Origin: Phytophthora hibernalis
Lineage: Eukaryota; Oomycota; Peronosporomycetes; Peronosporales; Peronosporaceae
Assembly: GCA_012656075.1 (NCBI GenBank)
Contig: JAAKBF010000076.1
Span: 186,001 to 250,000 of the forward strand
Reading direction: 5' to 3'
Length of the DNA stretch: 64,000 nucleotides
Shown here piece by piece: positions 8,790 to 19,330 of this stretch. The notes under the pieces were generated by a model. It was not told where the DNA came from. It was given only the letters and a program-made list of their open reading frames with translations, and did not search any database. Both the position numbers and the translations under genes were made by a program. Position 1 is the first letter of the stretch, and each line of letters begins with the position of its first letter.

Positions 8790-9981
8790 CGTGGCCGGAA
8801 GCGTAACCAGAACAACTAAGATTGAGAATATCAGCCTCAATGTTCTGGGTGAAAACCCTCTCGTCTACAAGTCGCGGCCGTTATTTTCCGTTTCGGGAGA
8901 TATTCACGCAGCTGGCAAGACCATTTCGACACGAAACATGTTACTGGACTGCGGGGCGACCACGATATACGTGTGGAACCGCTGGATCGAGGAGCACCAG
9001 CTTCGAACAACGAAGTTCAGTGACAAGAACATCCGAGTCAAGCTTGGAGATAACCAAGTCGTGGAAGCGAAACTGGAAGTTCTGCCTCTCGAGATCCAAG
9101 TGTCATGGATAGACGACGTGTACAAGTGTGTCGCTGTTGTCTACGCGATACCCGACGAATTTGATTGCATTCTTGGAATCCCATTCTTCGAGGACGTGCA
9201 GCCCGAAAACGACTGGAGAGGTCGACGTATTCAAGGAACTGGAGTGAAGACTCTGCACTGGGAGCGATCAGGTGTCACCTGTGGACCGATCGAGGAAGGC
9301 GGACCGGTGATTGCCTCCGGGCTTCGGAGATCTGTCGAGGCGAAAGGCCGATTGACGAAAAGACCCGATTCCTGTCGAAGCGCCGCGCTGGAAACGGATG
9401 TGAAGTCCGCAGTTTATCCAGTTCGTGGCCCAGTGCAGAAGGATATTCCAAGTACCGTCCGCGGACAGCAAGAGGACGCGTCAATCGGAAAGGATCCGAT
9501 AAGCAGAGGTGACGAGAAGTTGCCAGGACGCGAAGGTACTGCCGGTGAAGCTCGTGGGAGCAGCAGTACCAAGGGAAAGGAAACCATTGTGGAAAAGATG
9601 TTCACAATCGGCGTCGTTGATGAAACTGGGGTTGAGACCAAGTACATCACGCGAAAGAAACTTCGGAAGTTCCTTAGAATCAAGACCAAAACAATCGAGG
9701 AGCCTGACTTCATGTTAGTGCTCTCGAACGAGACGATCAAGCAGGTAGCCCGATCCTTGCAGAAGAGAGACCATCCCGACAACGTCGGAAGCGCGAAAGC
9801 ACATCGGTATCTGGAGACAGACTGGGACAGTTTTCGAAAAATTCCTGCGTTCCAGCTACGCTTGGAGTATAAGGACAGCGTTTTCCGTCCGGATCTCCCT
9901 GAAGGCTTGCCCGAGAAGCGCGAGATTGAGCATCAGATTGATGTGAAAGATCCGAATCTTGCGATGTACCGGCAGCAATAG
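8728..9981 (+). CDS. Gypsy aspartic protease region, truncated at the RT boundary
   Basis: This open frame holds a retropepsin-like protease: the active-site loop reads LLDCGATTIYV (normally D-S/T-G, here DCG) and the later ILGIPFF is the conserved ILG flap-side strand. The tail (LPEGLPEKREIEHQIDV) is the linker that normally enters reverse transcriptase, but after NLAMYRQQ a TAG stop replaces the expected Trp codon (9979-9981). Homology to RT ends about 17 bases later. The frame differs from gag, so a frameshift would be needed for fusion. The effective start is uncertain; the first codons overlap gag's end. Confidence 0.75.
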   Translation: MEEGPSQARKRATTSVKEGPDVAGSVTRTTKIENISLNVLGENPLVYKSRPLFSVSGDIHAAGKTISTRNMLLDCGATTIYVWNRWIEEHQLRTTKFSDKNIRVKLGDNQVVEAKLEVLPLEIQVSWIDDVYKCVAVVYAIPDEFDCILGIPFFEDVQPENDWRGRRIQGTGVKTLHWERSGVTCGPIEEGGPVIASGLRRSVEAKGRLTKRPDSCRSAALETDVKSAVYPVRGPVQKDIPSTVRGQQEDASIGKDPISRGDEKLPGREGTAGEARGSSSTKGKETIVEKMFTIGVVDETGVETKYITRKKLRKFLRIKTKTIEEPDFMLVLSNETIKQVARSLQKRDHPDNVGSAKAHRYLETDWDSFRKIPAFQLRLEYKDSVFRPDLPEGLPEKREIEHQIDVKDPNLAMYRQQ

Positions 9982-10000
9982 CGGCAATCTCCAGAGTGGG

Positions 10001-10804
10001 ATGAGCAGCTTGGTGCGTATCGATCAAGTTGATCAGTGGGTCGCTGCTGGCCGCCCGGGTACCTTCTGTCGCTACGCGGACGATAACTTTGGTGGTGCAA
10101 GCGCTACTGTTTCCGGTCGTTGCTTCATGGAAGCTCTTAACGCTGCGTGCTACCACCTGGGCGACGTATCGCTCATCACGGAAGATCATTGGGAGTGCTT
10201 CGAGAAGGAGTACAAACGCGAGATGACGTACGGTGTCAAGCGCGAGGACATGGCTGAGTTCTTCAAGTTCCCCGAGCGTGAATGTGTACCCCTCGATTAC
10301 TCCGTCTTGTATAAGACGCAACAAGTGGGCTCCCTGAAATCGCTCGCTGACCTCGTTGCGTTTGTTCGTCGTAAGGAGCTGCCGCGTGGCTGCTACCTCG
10401 TGTGTGCTGGACAAAACTGCTTGGATCACTGCTTTGTCCTTGTCGTTCGCCTTCGTCGTGGACGGTTGATGGCGTACGACGTCTCGGAGGAGTTTGAAGA
10501 TCCTCCATGTGGGATGGAACCGTTGTCGAACCTTCGCTGGATTGACACGGTCAAGGCCATCTATCGCATTAAGGAAGGTCGAAGCCAGAACCACCGCGTT
10601 CACGTCGTCTTGCCAAGACGGAAAGAAACGGGCGAGGAAAGCGACTGCGAAAGTAGCCAAGAATGCCACGAAGAGAGCCAGGAAGCAGCGTCACGGATAG
10701 CCAAGCACGGCATCGAGAATACATGTGGCCTTGATCCCCTTTCATTGCCTGTTGGTTCTTCGACGTTTCTTGGAGTAATGTTGGGCCTCGAACTCTGCAA
10801 TTAA
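10001..10804 (+). CDS. Extra ORF with a papain-like cysteine-peptidase pattern
   Basis: ATG at 10001 lies exactly where the plus-strand Gypsy homology ends. The product (267 aa) has GRCFMEALNAACYHLG (about 44-59), then CYLVCAGQNCLDHCFVLVV and RGRLMAYD. This Cys-helix, His-strand, Asp order is what papain-like folds such as OTU or NlpC/P60 proteases show. It ends in an acidic tail overlapping the minus-strand pol C-terminus; in the +1 frame a Lys/Arg/Ala-rich tail (KKRARKATAKVAKNATKRAR) ends at 10700 and may be the original end. It converges with the antisense pol and probably belongs to the same source element. Function is inference; I cannot name the family. Confidence 0.6.
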   Translation: MSSLVRIDQVDQWVAAGRPGTFCRYADDNFGGASATVSGRCFMEALNAACYHLGDVSLITEDHWECFEKEYKREMTYGVKREDMAEFFKFPERECVPLDYSVLYKTQQVGSLKSLADLVAFVRRKELPRGCYLVCAGQNCLDHCFVLVVRLRRGRLMAYDVSEEFEDPPCGMEPLSNLRWIDTVKAIYRIKEGRSQNHRVHVVLPRRKETGEESDCESSQECHEESQEAASRIAKHGIENTCGLDPLSLPVGSSTFLGVMLGLELCN

Positions 10805-13800
10805 ATTCGGCACCTGGTTCAAATTCTCAACCGGCTCCCATGTGGGCTTCTTCACCCAACCCAATTGGGTCCGTCGTTTGCGGCGACGCTTCCTGAGAAG
10901 TCGATGCATAAGTTAACCGACACTGCCATCTGCGAGGATGACATCATGGAGCCGTGAGAGTCGACTAGAATCCTTGTAAGGCTTTAGTGATCCAGTGTTG
11001 AACACTGGGTGCAGTTTGTTGCCAGCTTGGATGTTGAGCTCGTACGCATGATTGTGTATCTTGCGCACGATCGTGTACGGGCCAATCCATTTGGGTCCAA
11101 ACTTGGTTGAGTTCGGTAGGCCGGAGTGCTTTGGATCGAGGTGCTTCGTGCTCAAGTACACTCGATCGCCGACGTCAAAGATTTGTTCCTCACGGTTGCG
11201 GTCGTAGATATCACGCATTCGCTCTTGTGATTGTGCGACTGCTTCACGACATCGGAATAAAATTGCGGCTTGGCGCTCATGAAATTCCGTTCCGCGTCGA
11301 CTCTTGGGCATGTTGCCAAGCTGTTCCGCTGTGAGTTGAAGAGGATTCAGCGGGACATACCCAAGTCTGCCTCGAACGGCGCTAGCTTCGTACTGGAGTT
11401 GACAGCTGAGTTGACGGCAAACTCTGCGTTTGCTAGATGGACGTCCCAATCGACCTGAAGTGGTCAAGAAAGCAGCGAAGATACTCCTCCAAGGTTCTGT
11501 TCATACGCTCCGTTTGTCCGTCACCTTGCGCGCGATGTGCCACAGTCATGCTTAGTTTCGTTCCGATGGACTTGAAGACGTGTTGCCAGAAAGACGAAAC
11601 AAACTTCCTGTCGCGATCGGAGACGATGTTCGTCGGCATGCCATGCAGTTTCCAGATACTGTCCAGGAAAAGTCGGGCTACGCCTTCGGCCGTCACGTTC
11701 TTGGTTGTCGGCACGAAGTGACATCGCTTTGTCAACCTGTCGACGACAACCCATATGGAGTCGACGTCTCGCTTCGTACGAGGTACATCCGTAATGAAGT
11801 CCATAGAGATGGATCGCCATCTTTCGACAGAAATGCTCAACGGCTCAAGGAAACCAGGTGGCTTCGTCAACCGCGGTTTGTTCCGCCGACATGGCTCGCA
11901 ATCCGCGATGAATCGCTGGATGGACTTAAGCATCTTGGACCAATACCATCGGCGTGCTAGCGTTAAGTAAGTCCGTTCTGCACCCGGATGGCCACCGTAG
12001 TTGGTATCGTGACTCTCACTGATTATCGTTTGTCTCAACTTCTGATCGTTGGGCACGACAATGCGAGGCACGTCATCAGCCGGGGTTTGGTACCAGAACA
12101 AGCCATCAGCTTCAGAGTACCAGCGATACTTCTTGTGATGTTGCAATACACGCTTGGGCTTTGCGCTTGCTGGCCTGCGCGTGATTGCCGCGAAGATTGT
12201 TTGGTCGTCACGATCTTTCCGGTACGCGTTTTTGTTGGAGATCAACTCGGCGTTTGTGGCCACTTCGCGGATCGCCAAACTGAAGGATGTGTCGTCAAAG
12301 CTTCTCACACTCAAGTCATGGAAATACTTCGTCTCTGGTTGCAAGTCGGGTCTTCGACTGAGTGCGTCGGAGATGCCGTTCTTCGCACCCGGAAGATACG
12401 AGAATAATGGCTGGTACTCCGCGAGGATGTCATACCAGCGCGCTAGTCGCCGGTTGGCCATCTTTTGAGTAAACACTCCTTCAAGACTCTTGTGATCTGT
12501 CTCGACAATCGGAGGCTTGTCCAGGCAGTAGATCCTGAACGTGGCTAGAGCGTGAACAATTTGCAAGGAGTTCCTGCTGTTGCGTCGGGTAGTTGAGCTC
12601 CGCGGACTTCACCTTCCTGCTGGTGTACGCAATGGGACGCTCAATGCCGTCGACAAGCTGGAAGAGTACTCCACCAACAGCGAACTTGCTTGCGTCGGTA
12701 CGCAGATGCATGGGCCGACTGAAGTCCGGAAGATGTAGTACCGGTGGACTGCACAACCTTCGCTTGAGTTCCTTGAAGTTTTTCAGCTGCTCGTCGCTGA
12801 AATGGATCTTCGCGTTTCGCTTGTTCTGCTTCTTCAATAGAGTGAGCATGGTCGCAGTTAGCGATGCGTACTCCGGGCAGAAACGCTGGACGTAGCCTGT
12901 TAAGCCGAGAAAGCTGTGAAGCTCCTCTTGTGTTCGAGGAACCGGCCAGTCTTTGATTGTCTGGACCTTGTCGGGATCCATTCGTACCCCATCTCGTCCA
13001 ACGAAGTCACCCAAGCACGGGATCTCGTCCACACAGAAGACGCATTTGGCAAGCTTCACGTAAAGCTTGTTGTCTCGCAAGATGTCAACGTCTTCCGCAC
13101 CGCTTCGAGATGTTCTTCAACGCTGCGGGACTTCGTGAAGCTGTAGATAACGACTTCGTGTTCTCCAAGCTACAAAGCAGCTTCAATGTTAGCCGATGCA
13201 TCGTCGCTGGAGCATTGCAGACACCCATTGGCAGTACAAGGTACTCCCAAAGTCCGTTGGGCGCCTGGAATGCGGTGTACTTGATGTCCTCTTCTCGCAT
13301 GCGAACTTGATAGTACGCCGACATCAAGTCCATCGTCGAAAACCAGTACGCACCTAACATGGCATCCAAGATGTCTTCATTCCTTGTCATTGGAATACTC
13401 TGTCGCACAGTGTTCGAGTTCAAGTACCGATAATCATGAACGATTCTCCATCCGACGGGCTTTTGGACGCAAAACGTTGGGGCAGCATGTGGGCTGATGC
13501 TTGGACGGATGAGTTTCTTCTTCACCATGTCTTCAACCCAGCACACGCTCTCGCGCTGTTGTTCTTGAAAGCTGAAGTGGACTGGTGTCCCACTTGACCA
13601 AGTAAGATCAATTCGGTGGCTCACCATGTCGATCCATGAAGTACGCGAAGCCGTACACGCGCCGAGGATCCCATAGTGCATTGGGGTCAAAGTAATTTCG
13701 GTGCCGGTTGCCAGGATGACGAGCTGAATGTTGAGGAAGCGGCTCAGTATGAAAGACAGCAAGCTGCATCTCGGGTGGTGGCGGAGGATTGTAATCGATC

Positions 13801-14446
13801 GGAACAACGTCTGCAGCAGCAGCAGTATCAACTGGATCAGGGTGGCGGACGAAGGTGGTTCCAAGCGAAGATCGCGAAGCATACGCGCCAGCTCATCGAC
13901 GGAGCTGGATGAAGGAAGAGCCAAAGGCTCAGCCGAACCACACGTGTCTGCGGCGAGAACAATGTCATCATCAGACTCGACCAGTATAGCGTCCAGACTC
14001 GGAGACCCCACGACACCTTGATCTTCTTCCCGACGAGGCGACTGTGCGCCGCGCGAACCAACGGGCACGCCTTCCGCATCGACGAGCAAGAAGGGCTCCA
14101 CAACGCCAGGGTCGAAGCTGAAGTCATCAGTATGTGGGAGCGAAGCGAGCAGGTCGTTCGCAGCCGACTTGGGTGAAGAGGCAGCAGCGCGAGGCAAGCG
14201 CGCGCGAAGTTTTGATGAGGGGGTCGCTATAGCCTGTACGAAGCTGAGGTCGCCGTATTTCGTCAACCTGACGGTGGCGCTAGCAGACCTATCGAGCTCC
14301 AACTGGGGGAATACACCACCAGCCAGCGCAAGACGAACCGCCCCGGAGTCGCTCGAGAGCAACACCAGCTGCGCCGCACACGTCCAATCGAAAATGAGCG
14401 CTAAGTTCGTTTCTCGATTCGGATAAGTTCGGAGGATTGAATCCAT
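10744..14446 (-). pseudogene. Gypsy pol (RT, RNase H, integrase, chromodomain), antisense and broken
   Basis: Read from 14446 leftward: an N-terminal linker, then RT (TPVHFSFQEQ, KPVGWRIVHDYRYLNSNT, WFSTMDLMSAYYQV, LPMGVCNAPATM). The segment that should carry the catalytic YDD near 13150 is missing (NTKSLSTASRSP is read instead). RT resumes at 13080 (KLYVKLAKCVFC, SFLGLTGYVQRF). RNase H follows (RTDASKFAVGGVLF, YPTQQQELLA), with a frameshift near 12545. Integrase has the HHCC finger (HPGAERT ... CEPCRRNK) and core D-D-E residues (SMDFITD, SDRDRKFVS, GQTERMNRT), with another frameshift near 11450. The C-terminal barrel (FGPKWIGPYTIVRK) is followed by a TAA stop where a Gln codon is expected (about 10915), and then in the same frame a chromodomain (KKPTWEPVENLNQVP) ending at 10744. 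Not functional. Confidence 0.9.
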
Positions 14447-14501
14447 CTGTTTTGAGCTCGACGAAGGGCAAACGACGCGTCCTCATTTGGGACGGGGTGA
14501 G

Positions 14502-14683
14502 TGTATCTGATTATACAGGGACTAAACTACAGTAGGTATTGCAGTACAGTTAAGGACATAATAGTATAGCGCAGATGTAGGGTAGTTGTGGAAGCTTCTA
14601 GAAAAAGCTTCCATCTGCCTGAACTGCGGGGCGGTCACTCTTGATTTTGACCCGCCATCCCCAGACCTTCCACTACTTTGATA
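14502..14683 (+). repeat. Right (3') LTR of the chimeric Gypsy element
   Basis: 182 bp in the same orientation as 7739-7922, from TGTATCTGATTATACAGGG to CTACTTTGATA, preceded by the purine-rich GGGACGGGGTGAG. It has about eight substitutions or small indels relative to the left LTR. Confidence 0.85.
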
Positions 14684-14688
14684 TATAT

Positions 14689-15829
14689 ATCCTCCAACAC
14701 TTCACAGCATCGAAACTCATTTCTCGTTTTGCTGCCTTCGCATTAGAGCTACAAGAAGTGCAACTTTATGTCGCTGGCAATGCCAACCCTGTCCACCACC
14801 TTAGACTCAAGCAGTCAATCAGAATCAAACGATGGATCAGACTCCTCGGAGTTGGACCTTACTGGAGCTGAGGTACAACATATCCCGACTCTTCAAACCC
14901 ACCAATGCCATAACTACTAGCTGCCCACCCTTTTTGCAATGCGCCGAAAGCGACGTTGTAGACTTACCAGAGAAAGAGAGGTGGATCGCCAACCTGACAC
15001 GAGCCGTAACGCTTGTGGAGCTCTTGGGTCAGACGTATGATTTAGATACGCAACGCCTTCCCGAGTAACACCATAAAGAACAGAGTTGTTCAAGTGCACG
15101 ATGAATCACTTTTCGGTTTGAAAATTAGATCTTGCTCTGTCATAGCACAAGATGCGGACGCCTTTATGGAGAGGGTCGAAGTAAGAAAGGCGATCAATAC
15201 AACGATATACGTCAGCCCGATGTGCGTGAGCCAGTCCAAGTGCGAGTGCCGGTACAATGTCAAGATAGCGACTTCCTCACCGTAGTCCGTGAGGGTGATC
15301 GTTTATTACCAGACGGTTCAACACCTTCGCCCCGTTTCGCAAGAGGTCTCACACCATCAGAGTAAACACTAAGTTATGAGGTGCTTTGAGAGCAACTACG
15401 CAGTATCTCCTATTCACACAGATATGCAGCACGTTGTCAGGCCTACCTGCTTCTGGTGACTCACCAGCGGTGAGGCAAAGCCAAGGATACATCAAACGAT
15501 GGCGCGAAACGAACAGCGATGAATGGGTGCAGCCTGTTAGCGATATCTGTGAGCAATCTATGCTCAAACTTGTTCACGGTGTCGCTGGGTCGGACAATAT
15601 ACTGTTTGTATTTTGTGACGCTAGGAGTGGGGATGATAGCGCCATCCCCGACATTGAAAACGCCTCTCTTTTCGAACGGCACTCACACATCACGCTCTTC
15701 TGGTCGCTTATATAACTGTTCATCAAGACGCACCTTGCGTGACCATACCGTACTTCATGTTGACAGTACTCGCTTGTCGCGGTAATTCAGTGCTGGCATT
15801 GACGATGAAGAGCTAGAAACCCCGACTTC
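14689..15829. other. Unidentified stretch with scattered open frames
   Basis: Several plausible but unrecognised open frames occur: plus 14832-15068, plus 15094-15285 (with SPMCVSQSKCECRYN), plus 15386-15715 and minus 15461-15682. They overlap and change frame, as decayed coding DNA does. No family is recognised. Confidence 0.3.
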
Positions 15830-16127
15830 CACTACCCAAAGGGCGTGTTCGCCTGGAATACATCCACGAAGTCAAGATTGTCAACGTTGCTGCGCCCACG
15901 CTAGCTCCGATGACCTCCAGCATCCATATGTACGGGCGGTAGTTGCCCGCGAGTTTAGCCACGAGATCATCTCGTTTGCGTGTTTGCCCAACCTCACCAG
16001 CGAACACCGTCTTCCTACCGCGCTTCAGGAAACAAACTGTCGAACACACTTAATACCTCCGTCGACGGCTGGTGGATGACACCCAGAAATATCACGCTGA
16101 GTTGTGCCGCGATCTCCACGACGATGG

Positions 16128-16360
16128 TGTAGTAGGTTGTTGGCATGAAAGCCTCACACAACTCTAGTTCAACTACAGTTGGTTGGGACAACCAGTTACT
16201 GCTGGATAAGACGGTGACGTCTATCCCCAGTAGCAAGTGGACATCTCTCCAGGCTGGTGGGAACACAGTGCTTAGCGTTGCTAGTCTTTACTTTTAATTT
16301 TACTGTGCCTTGACGAATACACTCGGCATAAGTGTTCTGGGAGTGCCGAGACCTACTACA
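16128..16360 (+). repeat. Left LTR of the non-coding LTR element
   Basis: 233 bp, TGTAGTAGGTTG to GAGACCTACTACA; lacks about 22 bp present in the right LTR near its 3' end. Confidence 0.87.
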
Positions 16361-17929
16361 AAGTTAACTTTAGTGTTCATGGTTTACATGGATACTATGC
16401 AGAATAAGACCCCAACGATTCGTCGCAGCGCGTCATGGCCACGCAGCTACTCAAACCAAGAGCTCAGGTTTCTATAAGCAGTGAATGGCGCTAAGGGTCA
16501 TGGGTAACCAAGACGAGTGTGTGTGGATCAACGAAAACGAAGCGATTGATATGATGGTGACGGCGGTTCTAATACTCTATTTCGAACCTCAAGTTGCCCG
16601 TCACGACCACGACAAACGTGGAGAAATGCTTTGGAGGCGACGTGCGCTTTTGGCTGTTGGTTAACAGCAAACAGAATTTCGAGAACAGTGAGCGTGAAGC
16701 TCGGGTGCGGTGACGATCGCGTATCTTCGATGAACTTCTTGTACGAATGACTCCGACAGGTTTTAGCAAGACGTTTGCGATGTTGGCCTTCGTGAAATGA
16801 AGATAATACTCAAGGTCTTGATGGAAGTAAGTGCCGCGAGTACAGCACTTGATAATTGGTGGATATGTATTTACCAAGACGAGGGAAACTGCTACTGTGC
16901 AGTGTTGCATCAAGAGAAGGTGAGTGACGTTTGACGGTTAAAGGTACGTGGAGGGAAATATGAAACCTACTTCATGATTGCCTGTGCAACGAGAGATTGT
17001 GACCTGTCGGGTTGAAGATAATTGCAATTCGGATACTCAAGTTTGGCAAGACTGCGTCGCTAGCCGACTGAACGATACGACTCGCGTGAACTGATCTTGC
17101 ACGAACACGCAACGACTTTGAGTGAAGCAATGCCTGGACCTGTTGAAGATGATATGTGATACTGCAGGAGTTTTAAGCGGCTGACGCGGCGAAGAAAGAA
17201 CTGCAGTGTATGCGAGCGAGGGTCAAGACGGGACTTGATCGAATCCAGCAGACGTACACAGATGTGCTGTGCATTGGCCAAGCTGTCGGTCCTCGGAACG
17301 ATCAAAAGATTGTTGAGTGACTTGATCTTGAACCCGATGGCGGACGATATTGAACGGTATTGCAGCTAATTCGAGGTCAAGATGACACGAGCAATAAGCG
17401 TTCGACGTACCGAGTATGCTCGATGGTTATTGAAAGCAGGTTTCGAACAGTGTTGGAGCGATACTGATTTGAACTGAGAGCGACGTGCTGTGATGAAGCT
17501 GCGTTGCAGGATCAGTTCTATCACTGTGAACGTGAGTTCTCTCGTTTCGATGAATTGGAGATATACACTTTCGTGATGTAACAAAGGTTCACGAAGTGTG
17601 CGTCCGCCTAGCAGTGTGTGATATACGGCGACGATAGTGACAGTACTGTCCTCGAGTTGAGGTTCAGAGCAGTTGTGGGCGAGAGACAACAAGGTCATGC
17701 AGTACGGTTGCAGTCTGGAGAAATGATGGGTGCGCGAACTCAGGTACGATGGGTTTCTAACGGTGAGTTCCGGTTGAAATTCCGGCACGACGAACAGATC
17801 AAATGGAGGCGTGATCAATGTTGGAAGACGCGTTCATCGTGAAGCGTTCGACTTGCCGTCGCAATTCGCTGTTCAAGACTCACTGTTGGTAGTGTGAAAT
17901 TCTACAGTAGACGATGTCTTCAAATTGGA

Positions 17930-18590
17930 AAAGAGACCTGACGTGTTTGACCCCACGCCTTGGAGGAAGTGAGGTTTGGTGGTCAGTGTGGAGGACAGAG
18001 TTGTCCGAAACGCCTGGTGAGTGCCAACTAGCGAGTGCTGAGTGTCCATGATGATACGGAGAAGCATTGACACCGGCGTGAGGTTTGGTGGTCATTGTGG
18101 AAGACAGAGTTGTCCGAAATGCCTGGTTAGTGCCAACTAGCGAGTGATGGGTTCCGTGGTGGACACTGATAAGTATTGACATCGGCGTGAGGTTTGGTAG
18201 TCATTATCGTGGACAGAGTTGTCCGAAAGTCTTCTTGAGTGTCAACTAGCGAGTGCTAGGTGTCCGTGGACACTAAGACGCATCTGACGCCATGCTTGGT
18301 GGTCATTCTATTGGACAGAGTTATACTAAAACTCCTGGCGAGTGTCTACGAACGATTGTCCTGGTGGCCCCGATGTCGGTTGGATCTAAGCGGCATGATG
18401 CTGAGCGATCAGAAAATGGGCTGGGCTGTCTCTATAATTCGTGGCGAGCGTCACCAAGCGAAGTGCTTGGGAACAGTTGTGTATATGCTACACATGGCGA
18501 AGAGGAATTGGCACTAGCGTGATGCTCGGTGATCATTCGGTTGGACAGAGTTGTCTAAAGCTTCTGGCGAGTGTCAGATAGCAGGAATTT
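17930..18590 (+). repeat. Degenerate ~115-bp tandem repeat inside the LTR element
   Basis: About five to six units share the phrases GAGGTTTGGTGGTCA, GACAGAGTTGTCCGAAA and GTGCCAACTAGCGAGTG. Clear starts of the second phrase lie near 17994, 18103, 18211, 18315 and 18543. The units differ by many substitutions, so the array is older than the LTR pair or evolves quickly. Confidence 0.7.
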
Positions 18591-18776
18591 GTTACCAAGC
18601 TTTCGAATGTAAACGAGGTTCATGAAGACCATGATTGGTCAAGTCTGTGGCGACAACATTGATCGATAAATGTCTTGATGATTTTGGTCGATCGACAGGA
18701 TTGCACTGATGACGAGTGTCATCTAGCATTTAAACAAGGCCGATCTTACGAGGTTGAGTGAGGCTTGAGAGGGGAC

Positions 18777-19031
18777 TGTAGTAGGTTGTTGGCATGAAAG
18801 CCTCACACAACTCTAGTTCAGCTACAGTTGGTTGGGACAACCGGTTACTGCTGGATAAGACGGTGACGTCTATCCCCAGTAGCAAGTGGACATCTCTCCA
18901 GGCTGGTGGGAACACAGTGCTTAGCGTTGCTAGTCTTTACTTTTAATTTTACTGTGCCTTGACGAATACACTCGGCATCAGTGTTCTGGGAGTGCCAGCC
19001 CCTAATGGTGTCTTCAGTGAGACCTACTACA
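18777..19031 (+). repeat. Right LTR of the non-coding LTR element
   Basis: 255 bp, same ends as the left LTR and three or so substitutions; followed by target duplication GATGG. Confidence 0.87.
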
Positions 19032-19330
19032 GATGGTCAGGCGCTTGATTTGGTCCACGGAGCCTCGGCGGATGGTCTGGTCGGCGATCGGGTGCAGGCT
19101 CGTCGGGTCTAAGCACGCATTCCCTAGTCGTACTTGGTCCGGTCGGACGTATCCTGTGCCTTGGAGCCGGGAACGTGAGCGCCTCGCGAATGGTGGCGAA
19201 CTCGAAGTGGATGTTCAGTTGCTCGCACTAGCCCCTTGAGTAGGATCGGACCCGTGATTTTACCGCCGATCTTGCGTCCTGCGATCAACTAGCCCTCGCA
19301 GTGGCAAAGATAGAAGTGGAGGGTCGACTC

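Larger units (their letters stand above)
7739..14683 (+). mobile_element. Chimeric Ty3/Gypsy retrotransposon with pol in antisense
   Basis: Two directly repeated LTRs (7739-7922 and 14502-14683) enclose 6.6 kb and are flanked by the same 5 bases TATAT (7734-7738, 14684-14688; weak because the site is AT-rich). A purine-rich GGGACGGGGTGAG lies just before the right LTR, as a polypurine tract should. Plus-strand gag and protease follow the left LTR. The plus-strand polyprotein stops matching just after the start of the RT region, near 9998. The rest of the interior holds a plus-strand papain-like ORF and a minus-strand RT-RNase H-integrase-chromodomain polyprotein. A single element should carry all of these on one strand, so the interior comes from two elements or from an inversion. 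LTRs differ by roughly 5%. Confidence 0.75.
16128..19031. mobile_element. Non-coding LTR retrotransposon inserted in the ABC transporter relic
   Basis: Direct repeats 16128-16360 and 18777-19031 both start TGTAGTAGG and end CCTACTACA, the TG...CA form of LTRs with 9-bp inverted ends. The element is flanked by a perfect 5-bp target duplication GATGG (16123-16127 and 19032-19036). A purine-rich GCTTGAGAGGGGAC precedes the right LTR. The 2.4-kb interior has no gag or pol sequence that I can recognise, and carries a degenerate ~115-bp tandem repeat. This fits a TRIM/LARD-like element mobilised in trans. The LTRs differ by only a few bases and one ~22-bp indel, so the insertion is fairly young. 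Confidence 0.88.
15830..19330 (-). pseudogene. ABCG/PDR-type transporter relic, split by an LTR element
   Basis: Minus-strand sequence matches the second nucleotide-binding domain of pleiotropic-drug-resistance ABC transporters. From 19300 leftward: LIAGRKIGGKITGPILLKG, then CEQLNIHFEFATIREALTF, LHPIADQTIRRGSVDQIKRL and VVEIAAQLSVIFL. The LTR element at 16128-19031 interrupts this; with one target copy the frame reads through (KRLTIVVEIA). Left of it come VIHQPSTEVLSVFDSLF, LKRGRKTVFAGEVG and PYIWMLEVIGASVG. Such pumps export drugs and toxins across the plasma membrane. The copy is dead: the Walker B and D-loop region expected between VIFL and IHQPS is absent, the Walker A part is unreadable, a TAG lies just after DSLFPEAR, and there are several frameshifts. 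Confidence 0.85.

Noticed and set aside
9737..10669. 310-codon minus-strand open frame
   Set aside because: It is antisense to the protease tail and the papain-like ORF, has no recognisable motif, and its content is explained by the plus-strand coding sequence.
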